Position numbers and translations under genes: made by a program. The notes below the pieces were generated by a model that saw only the letters and a list, made by a program, of their open reading frames with translations, searched no databases and was not told the origin of the DNA. A DNA stretch of 15,261 nucleotides from contig JAZDDY010000126.1 in assembly GCA_043809265.1 (NCBI GenBank), positions 1-15,261 of the forward strand, given 5' to 3'. This document shows, one piece after another, positions 5,839-12,971 of this stretch (position 1 is its first letter; every line of letters begins with the position of its first letter). The DNA is from JAPLVS01 sp043809265. GTDB taxonomy: Archaea > Iainarchaeota > Iainarchaeia > Iainarchaeales > DTGL01.

Positions 5839-8800
5839 TTAAGGTCTCCTCGACCACATGAAGCCGAATGTCGGCGCAATATCGTTGCTGTAGTTTACGT
5901 CTATGTTGATTGTGAAGCCAGAGCCGTTCTGGCCTGCAGGGCTGAAATTGCCGTCCAGTTCAATCCTTCTTCCGCTGCCGTCAGGCACAATGCCTGAAAA
6001 ATTGCTTATAACCGGCAGGCCTGTCATTTCATTGAACACAGAGCCGCTTACCCTGACTTCGCTTGAAACAAGAGTGTAATCCGTGTCCCTGACCTGCACC
6101 CTCAGGTATTTTTTGATTGCTGTGCTTGAACCGTATGTTGCCGGATTGTAAAACTGGTCCCTGTAATCAAAGAGATTGTAGATCAAAAGATTGCCGTCCG
6201 AAATGTTGTTGTCTGCAAGCGAGTTCAGGTCATAATATGAGCCCGGATTGTAGCCCTGGCCGTCCGCGCTGCACTTTCCTGCGCCGTACAGGCATATCGG
6301 GAAAGCGGATGCCGACTCTACAGTTATTTCGTTGAGGTCCTGGTGGCCGCCAACCTGCGAAGCGCCGACATATTGTGCTCCCATATTGGGCCAATAGTGG
6401 CCGAATTCCCCTGTCTGGCCGTCATACCAGCCGTCAGGCATGTTTGTGTCGATGTATTTGTCGTCATCGATGAGCAATTTTGCCTTGCCTGAACCGAAGG
6501 TTGCATTCGGGCAGCTTGCATCGCCTGTCAAGGGAATAAAATACCAGTTTTCGTCAACAATTCCGGCCCTGTTCTCGTCGCTGTCGTTGTCAAGGTTCAC
6601 TGCCATTGATGTGCCCCTGATGCTGAAGGATTTTTCGTTGAGCACTCCGATAAGCGTTGTGTTGCCGTCGAAGCAGGCAAGCGGAATCACCTGTGAGTTT
6701 ATGTCAAGGCCGAGAGTTATGGCATTCTGGTCGAATTGAATGTTGAGGTCTTCGAGGCCTGAGCCTGTGACGACAGTGTAGGATTTTGCCTGGAACACTG
6801 CGCCGCTCCACGGCATGATGCTCTGGCTTGAGCCGTCCTTTGAAACCTTGAACCCAAGCATTATTATTCCGCTGTTGTTTACAGCAATCTTCGGGATTGC
6901 AAGGCCGTTGCCGTCTGTTGTCGCGTCAAAAGCATTGTAGTCTGTGCCTTCGGCCAATGCGGTTGGCATTCCGCCGCCCATTTCCGCCAGCATTACGGAT
7001 TGTATTTGCACTGTGGCCCCTGCGACAGCGTTCCCTGAAAGGTCTTTGACGATAATCGGAACGCCGAGGTTGTGGTCCGTATCCACCGTACCCATGAACG
7101 GGTCGCGCTGTGTTCCCATGTTTTGCATGCTCGCATAGCTGAGCACAGAAACATCGCCTTCCGCAAAATCAGCCGTGGTATAGGTCAGCCTGCTTTTCAT
7201 TATTCCGGTTATTACAGGCATTCCGTTGTACGGGTTTTGATACCAGTATTGTGTCGGCGGTTCAGTGGAATCGTCCCATGACTCGTACATTTTGTTGGAC
7301 CATATCCCGCTCACGTAATCTCCGACTGTGAGCGCAGTGCTGTCCGGTTCCTCGTTGAAATTGCAGTCGTTGTCCCTGTCGACCCAGATTTGCTCTGTGT
7401 CAGGGTTCACCAAAACGATTGCATTCCAGTCCCTTTCTGTGCCGTTCACGTCGTCAGAGCCTGCCTGGGCCATTATTATCCTTGAATATGTTTTGCCTGC
7501 ATCCGAGAGCTGGCCTGCAGTGTATCCCCTCTCATCGGCTATCGCCTGGCAGTTGCCTATTACATTGCTGTCCACGTCCATTTTCATGTAGTTGTCGCCT
7601 GTGAGCGTGAACATATATGGGCCTGGCTCGCTCCTTGACCAACTGCCCTGCGGCTCTTTTGCAAGCAGTATCTGCCATTTTTGCGGTATTATGAAGAGTT
7701 CCATTATTGCCTCCTGGCCTGCGGCATTAACCGCGTTTATGTCGATTATGTAGCCGTCCATTTCCATGTCTTTTGCAAGAGGCAGGTTTGAAGGAATATT
7801 GACATCGATGGTCGCATATGTAAGCGGCGGGTTCTGGCCTGCAATATCAGTCCCTGTGTGGGTGTTGCCGCTTCCTGAAATCCAAAGGCCTGAACTCTTG
7901 ATGTGCATGTTCAGGTCTGAGGCGAAAACGCTCCAGTTCTTCACATCCATTATTTTTGCCGTGATATTCACGTCCGCCGAGCTCATTATGTTGAAGTCCC
8001 ACTGCGCTCCAGGCGCCGCATACATTCCAAGTTGGCCTTCGGCTGCAGGCATTGCCGTGATGAAAAAGGGCTGCACCATCACAAAGCCGTTCGTTGTCTC
8101 TGTTCCTTTAAGCGTGCTTTGCACTGTTATCTTGAACTTGTAAAAGCCAGCGGCCCATGTGCCGTTGTGGTTGACATCCACATAGTTGTAATCCTTGTCC
8201 CCGCAATGGATTGTGCCGGTCGTGAAGGATGAAACTGTCATTTCCACTGGCTGCGATAACGGCTTTGAAGGGCTGCCTTCATAGAACACCTGGACGTTTG
8301 AGGCGTTGAGGTCAGAGAGCGTTGTCCAGCGCCATGCGTCCTTTGCGTTCAGCAGGAAAGTGGAGTTCATGTCACCTGAAACCATTGGAAGGCCGCCGCA
8401 ATCCGCCTTGTTCAATGGCATGGCGTCCAAATAATAGTTTCTCCTCTCGAAGTGCGTCATTACAGTGTCGGTTTTTCCGGCTGTCGCCGCGTTTATGTCC
8501 AGTTCCACCTCGAATTCGCCTGAGCCCATGCCCAGGGCGGCATAATCCAGCACAAGCGTGGCAACCCCGCTCGAGTTTGTTGCATTGGCGTCTATTCCTG
8601 AAACATCTATTGTTTCCCTTTCACGGAAATTCATTATCCTTGAAACTGTAACGACCGCGCCGCGGATTGCGGTCGTGCCGTCCGATTCGAGCACTGTCAC
8701 CTTTAAGTATGTGTTCTTGTCGCTCGCGTAAGTCGGCGGGCCGTTTGTGGAAATCGAGTTTCCGTTCACATCCACAAGCGTTGTGGTGGCGTTGAGCACC

Positions 8801-10536
8801 TTGAGGTAAAAGAAGCCGAATGCAGTGACGTTCGACTGCGCGAGTGCACCGTTGGAATTCACATTGACTGTGAAGCCGCCTGTATAGAATCCGCCTGTGA
8901 GGCTTTGTACTGTGCTTGAAGGGTTTATTTCTATTATGTTGAGGTCAGAGCGGAAATTGACATCGGCAGGGCTTGAAAGCATTGTTTCAGAGCCGTTCTT
9001 GTAGATTATCGCGCTGCTAAGGGCGCTTATCTGGTTGATGCTTGTGCTTGAAGTCATGTCTATTACTGTCGGCCTGAGGCCTATTTTTTCGCCCATGGTG
9101 AACTGGAACTTGAAGCCGCATGATGCCGCGACATCGCTTTCAGTTGTGTCGCATGTCGAAGGGTCCACAGGTTCCATGAAGACAAGATAGTTCTGCACTG
9201 TAATCATTGTCGTGTCAGAAAGGTCTAGCGGACTGCCTTCAACATTCAGGTCATCCGCGTTTACCTGTATGTAATAGGTCGAAGCCGAGGCCGGGGTCCT
9301 GAAGGAAAGCAGGCAATAGCTGTCCGCTGCAGAGACATTCACGTCATTTTCTCCGAGAGTTGCATTCCAGTCGTTTGCCCCGACTTTTTTATAGTATAAA
9401 ATGAAATTGTGGTCGTTTATTGCGCCGTTGTTGCAGATGTTTGTGAGCTGCGAGCCTGAAAGCTCTGCGCCGTCTATTTCGGAAAAGTGGAGTTCAAGCG
9501 ATGCAGCCGAGCTTGTCGGGAAAACGCTCGGCATTTTTTCCTTTTCGCCCATGCCGCCGCCCGCGAATTTGCTGGATATCAGTTCCATCGCATAGTTTTC
9601 GACCTTGAATGAAATCTTCTGGCTTTGGGTCGAGCCGCCGTAGGCGACATTGACGTCAAGGTAATAATCGCCGGTTGTTGCCGGCGCAGTGAATGACGCA
9701 TAATAGCTGCCGCCTGAACTCGAAAAGGAAAGCGCGCTCTGCGGCACATTGCTTGAATTGTATACCGCGCCCCCGACCGTTGCGCCGGAAATATAGCCTG
9801 TTCCTGCATAATTCATTACATCAACAGTGACTTTTCCGTTGCCGCCTGGCCTGAAAGAGGACTGGGCATTGTTTGTGTCAGGGTTTGAAAGGCCCATAAA
9901 CATCCTGAAAGAGTATATGGAAAACGGGAACACCGCAAGGCCGTTGTTTACAGAAAAATAATATTCGCCTGCGCTAAAGCCGGAAATATGGAAGGCGAGC
10001 TGCACATTGCCGTCGCCGTTGGTTGTGCCGCTGTTCGAATCGACAGAGGTGTTGGTGGAATCGAGGAGGCTTATGCTGATTGCCTGGCCTGCGCCTACAT
10101 TCAAATCGCCGGCATTATAGGCGGTAAAAGTCACAGGGAGGCTTGCAGGGAGGCTTGTGAGGTCGAAAGGCGGCATATATGAGGGATTGTCGTAGTTTAT
10201 CTGGACTGAATTTATGACTGAAACGCTTATCTGCATGGAGGCATTCACGTCATTGTTCAGGTCTTCTGCAAAAATGTTGTAGTCGCCTGCTGCCGCAAAA
10301 GAGTATTCTATGGCGTAAGAGCCTGTGCGGCTTCCGAGATAGTTCTGGTCCACGACAGTTCCGCCCGAATTTATCGCCCAAACATTGACGTCGGCATTCC
10401 CGTCAATTGTCCCGTGAAATGTGATGCTTTCGCCTGTAACAAAAGGCGCGCCTTCTACTGAAAGCGTTATATACGAAGCACAGGCATACCCAAAAAAAAG
10501 CCCGAATACAGCCACCATTAAGAAAAAATTTTTCAT
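5839..10536 (-). CDS. Giant secreted D-x-N-rich surface protein, 1565 residues
   Basis: I do not recognise the family. The protein starts with a clear signal peptide (residues 1-20, ending A-C-A). The rest is almost wholly beta-strand-like, Asn/Asp/Ser/Thr/Gly-rich and Lys-poor, as in extracellular adhesins and S-layer-type proteins. Segments appear to end near residues 310, 447, 697, 822, 952 and 1250, several with a hydrophobic strand then N-Y or an aromatic pair and a M-x-P-like turn. This suggests a string of Ig/macroglobulin-like beta-sandwich units. Segments near 620-690 (R-G-A-V-V-T-V) and 1165-1200 (A-G-A-T-V-Q-I-Q) resemble Big/invasin-type modules with S-D/D-G-x-G turns. An acidic loop near residue 1052 (D-R-D-N-D-C-N-F-N-E-E) could bind calcium. 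The mature chain has 12 cysteines and about 25 N-x-S/T sequons. No C-terminal membrane helix or sorting motif is seen, so retention may need the downstream anchored partner. The ATG at 10536 has GGGGAGGGG 8 bases upstream. Confidence 0.88.
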   Translation of the reverse strand: MKNFFLMVAVFGLFFGYACASYITLSVEGAPFVTGESITFHGTIDGNADVNVWAINSGGTVVDQNYLGSRTGSYAIEYSFAAAGDYNIFAEDLNNDVNASMQISVSVINSVQINYDNPSYMPPFDLTSLPASLPVTFTAYNAGDLNVGAGQAISISLLDSTNTSVDSNSGTTNGDGNVQLAFHISGFSAGEYYFSVNNGLAVFPFSIYSFRMFMGLSNPDTNNAQSSFRPGGNGKVTVDVMNYAGTGYISGATVGGAVYNSSNVPQSALSFSSSGGSYYASFTAPATTGDYYLDVNVAYGGSTQSQKISFKVENYAMELISSKFAGGGMGEKEKMPSVFPTSSAASLELHFSEIDGAELSGSQLTNICNNGAINDHNFILYYKKVGANDWNATLGENDVNVSAADSYCLLSFRTPASASTYYIQVNADDLNVEGSPLDLSDTTMITVQNYLVFMEPVDPSTCDTTESDVAASCGFKFQFTMGEKIGLRPTVIDMTSSTSINQISALSSAIIYKNGSETMLSSPADVNFRSDLNIIEINPSSTVQSLTGGFYTGGFTVNVNSNGALAQSNVTAFGFFYLKVLNATTTLVDVNGNSISTNGPPTYASDKNTYLKVTVLESDGTTAIRGAVVTVSRIMNFRERETIDVSGIDANATNSSGVATLVLDYAALGMGSGEFEVELDINAATAGKTDTVMTHFERRNYYLDAMPLNKADCGGLPMVSGDMNSTFLLNAKDAWRWTTLSDLNASNVQVFYEGSPSKPLSQPVEMTVSSFTTGTIHCGDKDYNYVDVNHNGTWAAGFYKFKITVQSTLKGTETTNGFVMVQPFFITAMPAAEGQLGMYAAPGAQWDFNIMSSADVNITAKIMDVKNWSVFASDLNMHIKSSGLWISGSGNTHTGTDIAGQNPPLTYATIDVNIPSNLPLAKDMEMDGYIIDINAVNAAGQEAIMELFIIPQKWQILLAKEPQGSWSRSEPGPYMFTLTGDNYMKMDVDSNVIGNCQAIADERGYTAGQLSDAGKTYSRIIMAQAGSDDVNGTERDWNAIVLVNPDTEQIWVDRDNDCNFNEEPDSTALTVGDYVSGIWSNKMYESWDDSTEPPTQYWYQNPYNGMPVITGIMKSRLTYTTADFAEGDVSVLSYASMQNMGTQRDPFMGTVDTDHNLGVPIIVKDLSGNAVAGATVQIQSVMLAEMGGGMPTALAEGTDYNAFDATTDGNGLAIPKIAVNNSGIIMLGFKVSKDGSSQSIMPWSGAVFQAKSYTVVTGSGLEDLNIQFDQNAITLGLDINSQVIPLACFDGNTTLIGVLNEKSFSIRGTSMAVNLDNDSDENRAGIVDENWYFIPLTGDASCPNATFGSGKAKLLIDDDKYIDTNMPDGWYDGQTGEFGHYWPNMGAQYVGASQVGGHQDLNEITVESASAFPICLYGAGKCSADGQGYNPGSYYDLNSLADNNISDGNLLIYNLFDYRDQFYNPATYGSSTAIKKYLRVQVRDTDYTLVSSEVRVSGSVFNEMTGLPVISNFSGIVPDGSGRRIELDGNFSPAGQNGSGFTINIDVNYSNDIAPTFGFMWSRRP

Positions 10537-10544
10537 TCGACCAA

Positions 10545-10553
10545 CCCCTCCCC
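10545..10553 (-). promoter_or_regulatory. Strong Shine-Dalgarno of the giant surface gene
   Basis: GGGGAGGGG on the - strand lies 8 bases before the ATG at 10536. It sets the start in front of the signal peptide and lies immediately next to the leader hairpin at 10555-10574. Confidence 0.75.
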
Positions 10554-10554
10554 A

Positions 10555-10574
10555 GCCGGCTAAAAAAAGCCGGC
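10555..10574 (-). promoter_or_regulatory. GC hairpin in the 5' leader of the surface operon
   Basis: GCCGGC (10574-10569) and GCCGGC (10560-10555) form a perfect six-pair stem with a TTTTTTTA loop on the - strand. The stem ends one base before the GGGGAGGGG ribosome site. If the TATA-like box at 10596-10603 is used, transcription would start close to base 10573, placing the hairpin at the very 5' end of the mRNA. It could protect the transcript or tune ribosome access. In the + direction no T-run follows, so it does not look like a terminator for + transcription. Confidence 0.5.
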
Positions 10575-10595
10575 CAAGCCTTCCTTTTTGCTCTG

Positions 10596-10620
10596 TTATA
10601 TTATGTGTTTCCTTATATTA
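10596..10620 (-). promoter_or_regulatory. Two TATA-like boxes upstream of the surface operon
   Basis: The octamer TTATATTA occurs twice, at 10596-10603 and 10613-10620 (TAATATAA on the - strand). The inner copy would place the transcription start near 10573, 37 bases before the ATG. The outer copy would start it about 17 bases earlier. The sequence is nearly symmetric, so one copy could also serve + strand transcription, but the + strand gene has its own better-placed box. Confidence 0.45.
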
Positions 10621-10658
10621 ATTTTTTCTGTTCCGGCTTTGGAAATCAATCAGAAAGG

Positions 10659-10666
10659 AATAAAAC
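10659..10666 (+). promoter_or_regulatory. TATA-like box for a leaderless start of the LPG-synthase-like gene
   Basis: AATAAAAC, preceded by the purine-rich GAAAGG (possible BRE), is centred about 26.5 bases before the ATG at 10689. No Shine-Dalgarno lies between. This spacing is what archaeal leaderless transcripts show. Confidence 0.5.
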
Positions 10667-10688
10667 AGTTCAATATCCTTATTCTTTC

Positions 10689-11669
10689 ATGAAAAAGCAA
10701 ATAGCGGCTGTCGGCATCCTCCTTCTCCTGGCAATTTTGTTTTTCATTGACACAGGAAGACTTCTTGAAGCGCTTTCGAAAACAAACCTTTTGCTTTTCT
10801 GCTCGGCAGTCCTGCTGGGCTTCCCTGCGGTCGCATTCCGCTCAATGAAATGGCGGCTGATGCTCAAAAAACAGGGCCATTCCTTTCCTTTTTTCAAAAT
10901 TTTCAAATATTATTTTATCGGCATCGGCTTGGGCTCTTTCACCCCCGGAAGATTGGGGGATTTTGCGAAAGCGCTTTTCATAAACAAAAAAATAAGGTCC
11001 TTGAGCGTTTCTTTTTCCTCTGTGCTTGTGGACCGTGTGATAGACCTTAGCGTCCTGGTGGGATTGGGGGTGGTTTCCATTGGAGTTTTCCTGTGGGTTT
11101 ACCAGACTGCAGTGATTTCAATTCCGGTCATTGCTGCAATGGTTTTGGGCCTTGCGTTTTGCTTTTACCTTTTGTTCAACAAGCATCTGCTGAAAAAAGT
11201 GCTCAGGCCTTTTTACCGCATCCTTGTGCCCGAGCGCTTCAAGGAAAAACTCAGTTCAGGCTTTGATTCGTTCATCGGTTCAGTGCAGGCTCTGCTGAAA
11301 AACCGTTCCCTGCTCCTGGCTGCAGTTTCCCTCAGTCTTGTTTCATGGCTTTTCGAGGTTCTCGCCGAATACCTCCTGGCTTTGTCGCTTGGAATTGCGC
11401 TGCCTATTTCTTTTGTTTTCCTGACGGTCTCGCTTATAACCCTTGTATCACTCCTGCCATTGAGCATTTCAGGCATCGGCACAAGGGATGCATTGGCGAT
11501 AATGCTTTTCTCGCTGCAGGGCATTCCGGCCGAAAGCGCCGTAGCCTTTTCATTTTTGGTGCTTTTTAGCAGCACGCTTCTTTCAATGTTCGGAATCGCG
11601 TTCATGTCTTTTGAAAAAATCGGAATCAAGGAATTGTTTGAAGGTGGCTCGGAAAGTGGACAGGATTGA
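10689..11669 (+). CDS. AglD/LPG-synthase-type integral membrane protein (flippase-like domain family)
   Basis: This 326-residue protein has about seven or eight membrane helices (roughly 3-20, 34-51, 116-136, 141-163, 206-234, 238-258, 283-305, with weaker ones between). It belongs to the lysylphosphatidylglycerol-synthase transmembrane family, also called the flippase-like domain family (YbhN, AglD C-terminal domain). The diagnostic motifs are F-T-P-G-R-L-G-D-F-A-K-A at residues 84-95 and L-L-P-L-S-I-S-G-I-G-T-R-D-A at 255-268. Members act in lipid or lipid-linked-sugar biology in the cytoplasmic membrane; the exact reaction is often unknown. There is no fused glycosyltransferase domain. The start chosen is ATG 10689, with Lys-Lys and then a hydrophobic helix. 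A further in-frame ATG at 10605 would add 28 polar residues and overlap the promoter region. The methyltransferase gene overlaps its 3' end. Neighbouring glycosyltransferase genes support a role in surface glycan or lipid assembly (inference). Confidence 0.87.
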   Translation: MKKQIAAVGILLLLAILFFIDTGRLLEALSKTNLLLFCSAVLLGFPAVAFRSMKWRLMLKKQGHSFPFFKIFKYYFIGIGLGSFTPGRLGDFAKALFINKKIRSLSVSFSSVLVDRVIDLSVLVGLGVVSIGVFLWVYQTAVISIPVIAAMVLGLAFCFYLLFNKHLLKKVLRPFYRILVPERFKEKLSSGFDSFIGSVQALLKNRSLLLAAVSLSLVSWLFEVLAEYLLALSLGIALPISFVFLTVSLITLVSLLPLSISGIGTRDALAIMLFSLQGIPAESAVAFSFLVLFSSTLLSMFGIAFMSFEKIGIKELFEGGSESGQD

Positions 11670-12231
11670 ATTCCTGCTTTCGGCTGCAAAAGGCAGGGCG
11701 CTGGATGTCGGCTTCAACCCGCATTACACGGCATTGCATGATGCGATAGTCGCAAAGCTCGGCCAGGAAAACGTGACAGCAATCGACACTGTCGTGGAAA
11801 AGCAGGGCAGGCACATTATCAGGGCAAGCGCCGAAAAAATGCCTTTCCCAGATAAAAGCTTTGATTCTGTTATTGCCGGCGAACTAATCGAGCATTTAAA
11901 AAATCCTGAAAAATTCATTTCGGAAAGCGCCCGCGTCCTCAAAAAGAACGGTGTCCTAGCGCTTTCCACGCCGAACAGGGAAAGCTGGGTGAACCGCATA
12001 TTTCATTCATACGAAGCGCCGCTGCACTTTTCGCTTTTTTCTTTGGAAGAGCTGAAAGCGCTTCTGGAAAGGGAAGGGTTTGAAATCTGCAGCCTTAAAA
12101 TGTTCCCTTACACTGCGGAGTCAAGCGAGGGCTCGCAGCACAAGTGGTTCATGCCTGTGAGGGCTTTTGTGCACTGGTTTTTGCCAGATTCTCTGAGGGA
12201 AAACTTGTGCATTATTGCGGAAAAAAAGTAG
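11656..12231 (+). CDS. Class I SAM-dependent methyltransferase (Methyltransf_11-like)
   Basis: This roughly 191-residue protein shows the class I methyltransferase pattern. A SAM-binding strand A-L-D-V-G is at residues 15-19, a second strand T-A-I-D follows, then E-K-M-P-F-P-D-K-S-F-D-S-V-I-A and E-L-I-E-H-L, and a late V-L-K-K-N-G-V-L-A-L-S-T-P-N strand-turn. The glycine loop after D-V-G is degenerate (F-N-P-H-Y instead of G-x-G). The likely start is GTG 11656: AAGGTGG at 11641-11647 lies 8 bases upstream and the conserved fold begins soon after. Alternatives are TTG 11638 or ATG 11611, the latter adding 15 residues and lengthening the overlap with the membrane protein gene. The chosen start gives a 14-base overlap, so translation is coupled. 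The substrate is unknown; context suggests a sugar, lipid carrier or glycan. The stop is one base from the stop of the converging glycosyltransferase. Confidence 0.82.
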   Translation: MDRIEFLLSAAKGRALDVGFNPHYTALHDAIVAKLGQENVTAIDTVVEKQGRHIIRASAEKMPFPDKSFDSVIAGELIEHLKNPEKFISESARVLKKNGVLALSTPNRESWVNRIFHSYEAPLHFSLFSLEELKALLEREGFEICSLKMFPYTAESSEGSQHKWFMPVRAFVHWFLPDSLRENLCIIAEKK

Positions 12232-12232
12232 T

Positions 12233-12955
12233 TTATGCTGTTTTTTCCTTTTTGGCTCTTTTCCTGAAAGCCCAAAGTGCCTGAAAGTATTCGATTGTGT
12301 CGTGCACCAATCTCACTGTCGATTTCGATTCAGGGTTTTTCTGGAACACAGCCGGAATCTCGCGGATTTTCAGGCCGTTGAGATGGCACAATGCCATGAT
12401 TTCTGTGTCGAAAAACCAGCGGTCGTCTTTGCTCAAAGCGGCAAGCGGCATTATTTTTTGCTTTTTGAAGAATTTGAAGCCTGACTCTGTGTCATTGTAG
12501 GGCAGGCCGATGAGGATTCCCTCCAGAACATGATAAACGCGGCTGAGAAGGAAGCGGTGGAGTGAGGAAAGGCTCACATGGTAGTAGCGCCAGGCCGTGG
12601 CGCCGTCGCATCCGTCATTTATCGCCTGCACCATTGCCGGAATGTAGCGGCAGTGCACTTCAAGGTCTATGTCTATGAAGCCCACTATTTTGCCTTTTGC
12701 TTTCCCAAAGCCTTCTTTAACTGTGCCGCCTCTCCCGAGGTTTTTTCCGTGGAAAAATGCGCGGGTTTTATCGCTTGTTTTCACCAATTCCCGCAAGTTT
12801 TTTGCTGTTTCATCCTTGCTTTTGTCATCTATAAAAATTATTTCATAAGAATAGCGGGCCGAATCCATTGTTTTAATGAGTTCCTTGAAAGCCTTTTTGA
12901 GGAAAGCGCCCTCGTTATAGCAGGGCACCACGATGCTGACATCTGTTTTTTCCAA
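12233..12955 (-). CDS. GT2 glycosyltransferase, ALG5/DPM1-like (dolichyl-phosphate hexose synthase type)
   Basis: This 240-residue GT-A enzyme of family 2 would transfer a hexose from a nucleotide sugar to a polyprenyl (dolichyl) phosphate on the inner face of the membrane. Motifs in order are V-V-P-C-Y-N-E at 9-15, D-D-K-S-K-D-E-T at 43-50, N-L-G-R-G-G-T-V-K-E-G at 72-82, the metal-binding D-I-D at 95-97, E-S-G-F-K-F-F at 157-163 and R-W-F-F-D-T-E at 179-185. The last two resemble the ALG5/DPG-synthase branch. No transmembrane helix is present; the C-terminus is Lys/Arg-rich and may bind membrane lipid. The start is TTG 12955, with GGTG about 5 bases upstream; the family N-terminus begins right there. 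It follows the aminotransferase gene by 16 bases on the same strand, so the pair is probably co-transcribed. Sugar specificity cannot be read. Confidence 0.88.
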   Translation of the reverse strand: MEKTDVSIVVPCYNEGAFLKKAFKELIKTMDSARYSYEIIFIDDKSKDETAKNLRELVKTSDKTRAFFHGKNLGRGGTVKEGFGKAKGKIVGFIDIDLEVHCRYIPAMVQAINDGCDGATAWRYYHVSLSSLHRFLLSRVYHVLEGILIGLPYNDTESGFKFFKKQKIMPLAALSKDDRWFFDTEIMALCHLNGLKIREIPAVFQKNPESKSTVRLVHDTIEYFQALWAFRKRAKKEKTA

Positions 12956-12971
12956 TAGAACACCAGCTTAT

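Noticed and set aside
5826..5879. N-terminal extension of the anchored surface protein to ATG 5879
   Set aside because: It would overlap the upstream gene and place 18 polar residues before the signal peptide; the GGGAGGGG site clearly serves ATG 5825.
4900..10500. Repeated GCCTG(T/A) strings on the + strand as a dispersed repeat
   Set aside because: They correspond to Ser-Gly, Thr-Gly and similar codon pairs (TCAGGC, ACAGGC) in the - strand surface proteins, without fixed spacing or longer identity.
10605..10688. N-terminal extension of the AglD-like protein to ATG 10605
   Set aside because: The extension is polar, overlaps the divergent promoter region and has no ribosome site; ATG 10689 has a well-placed TATA-like box.
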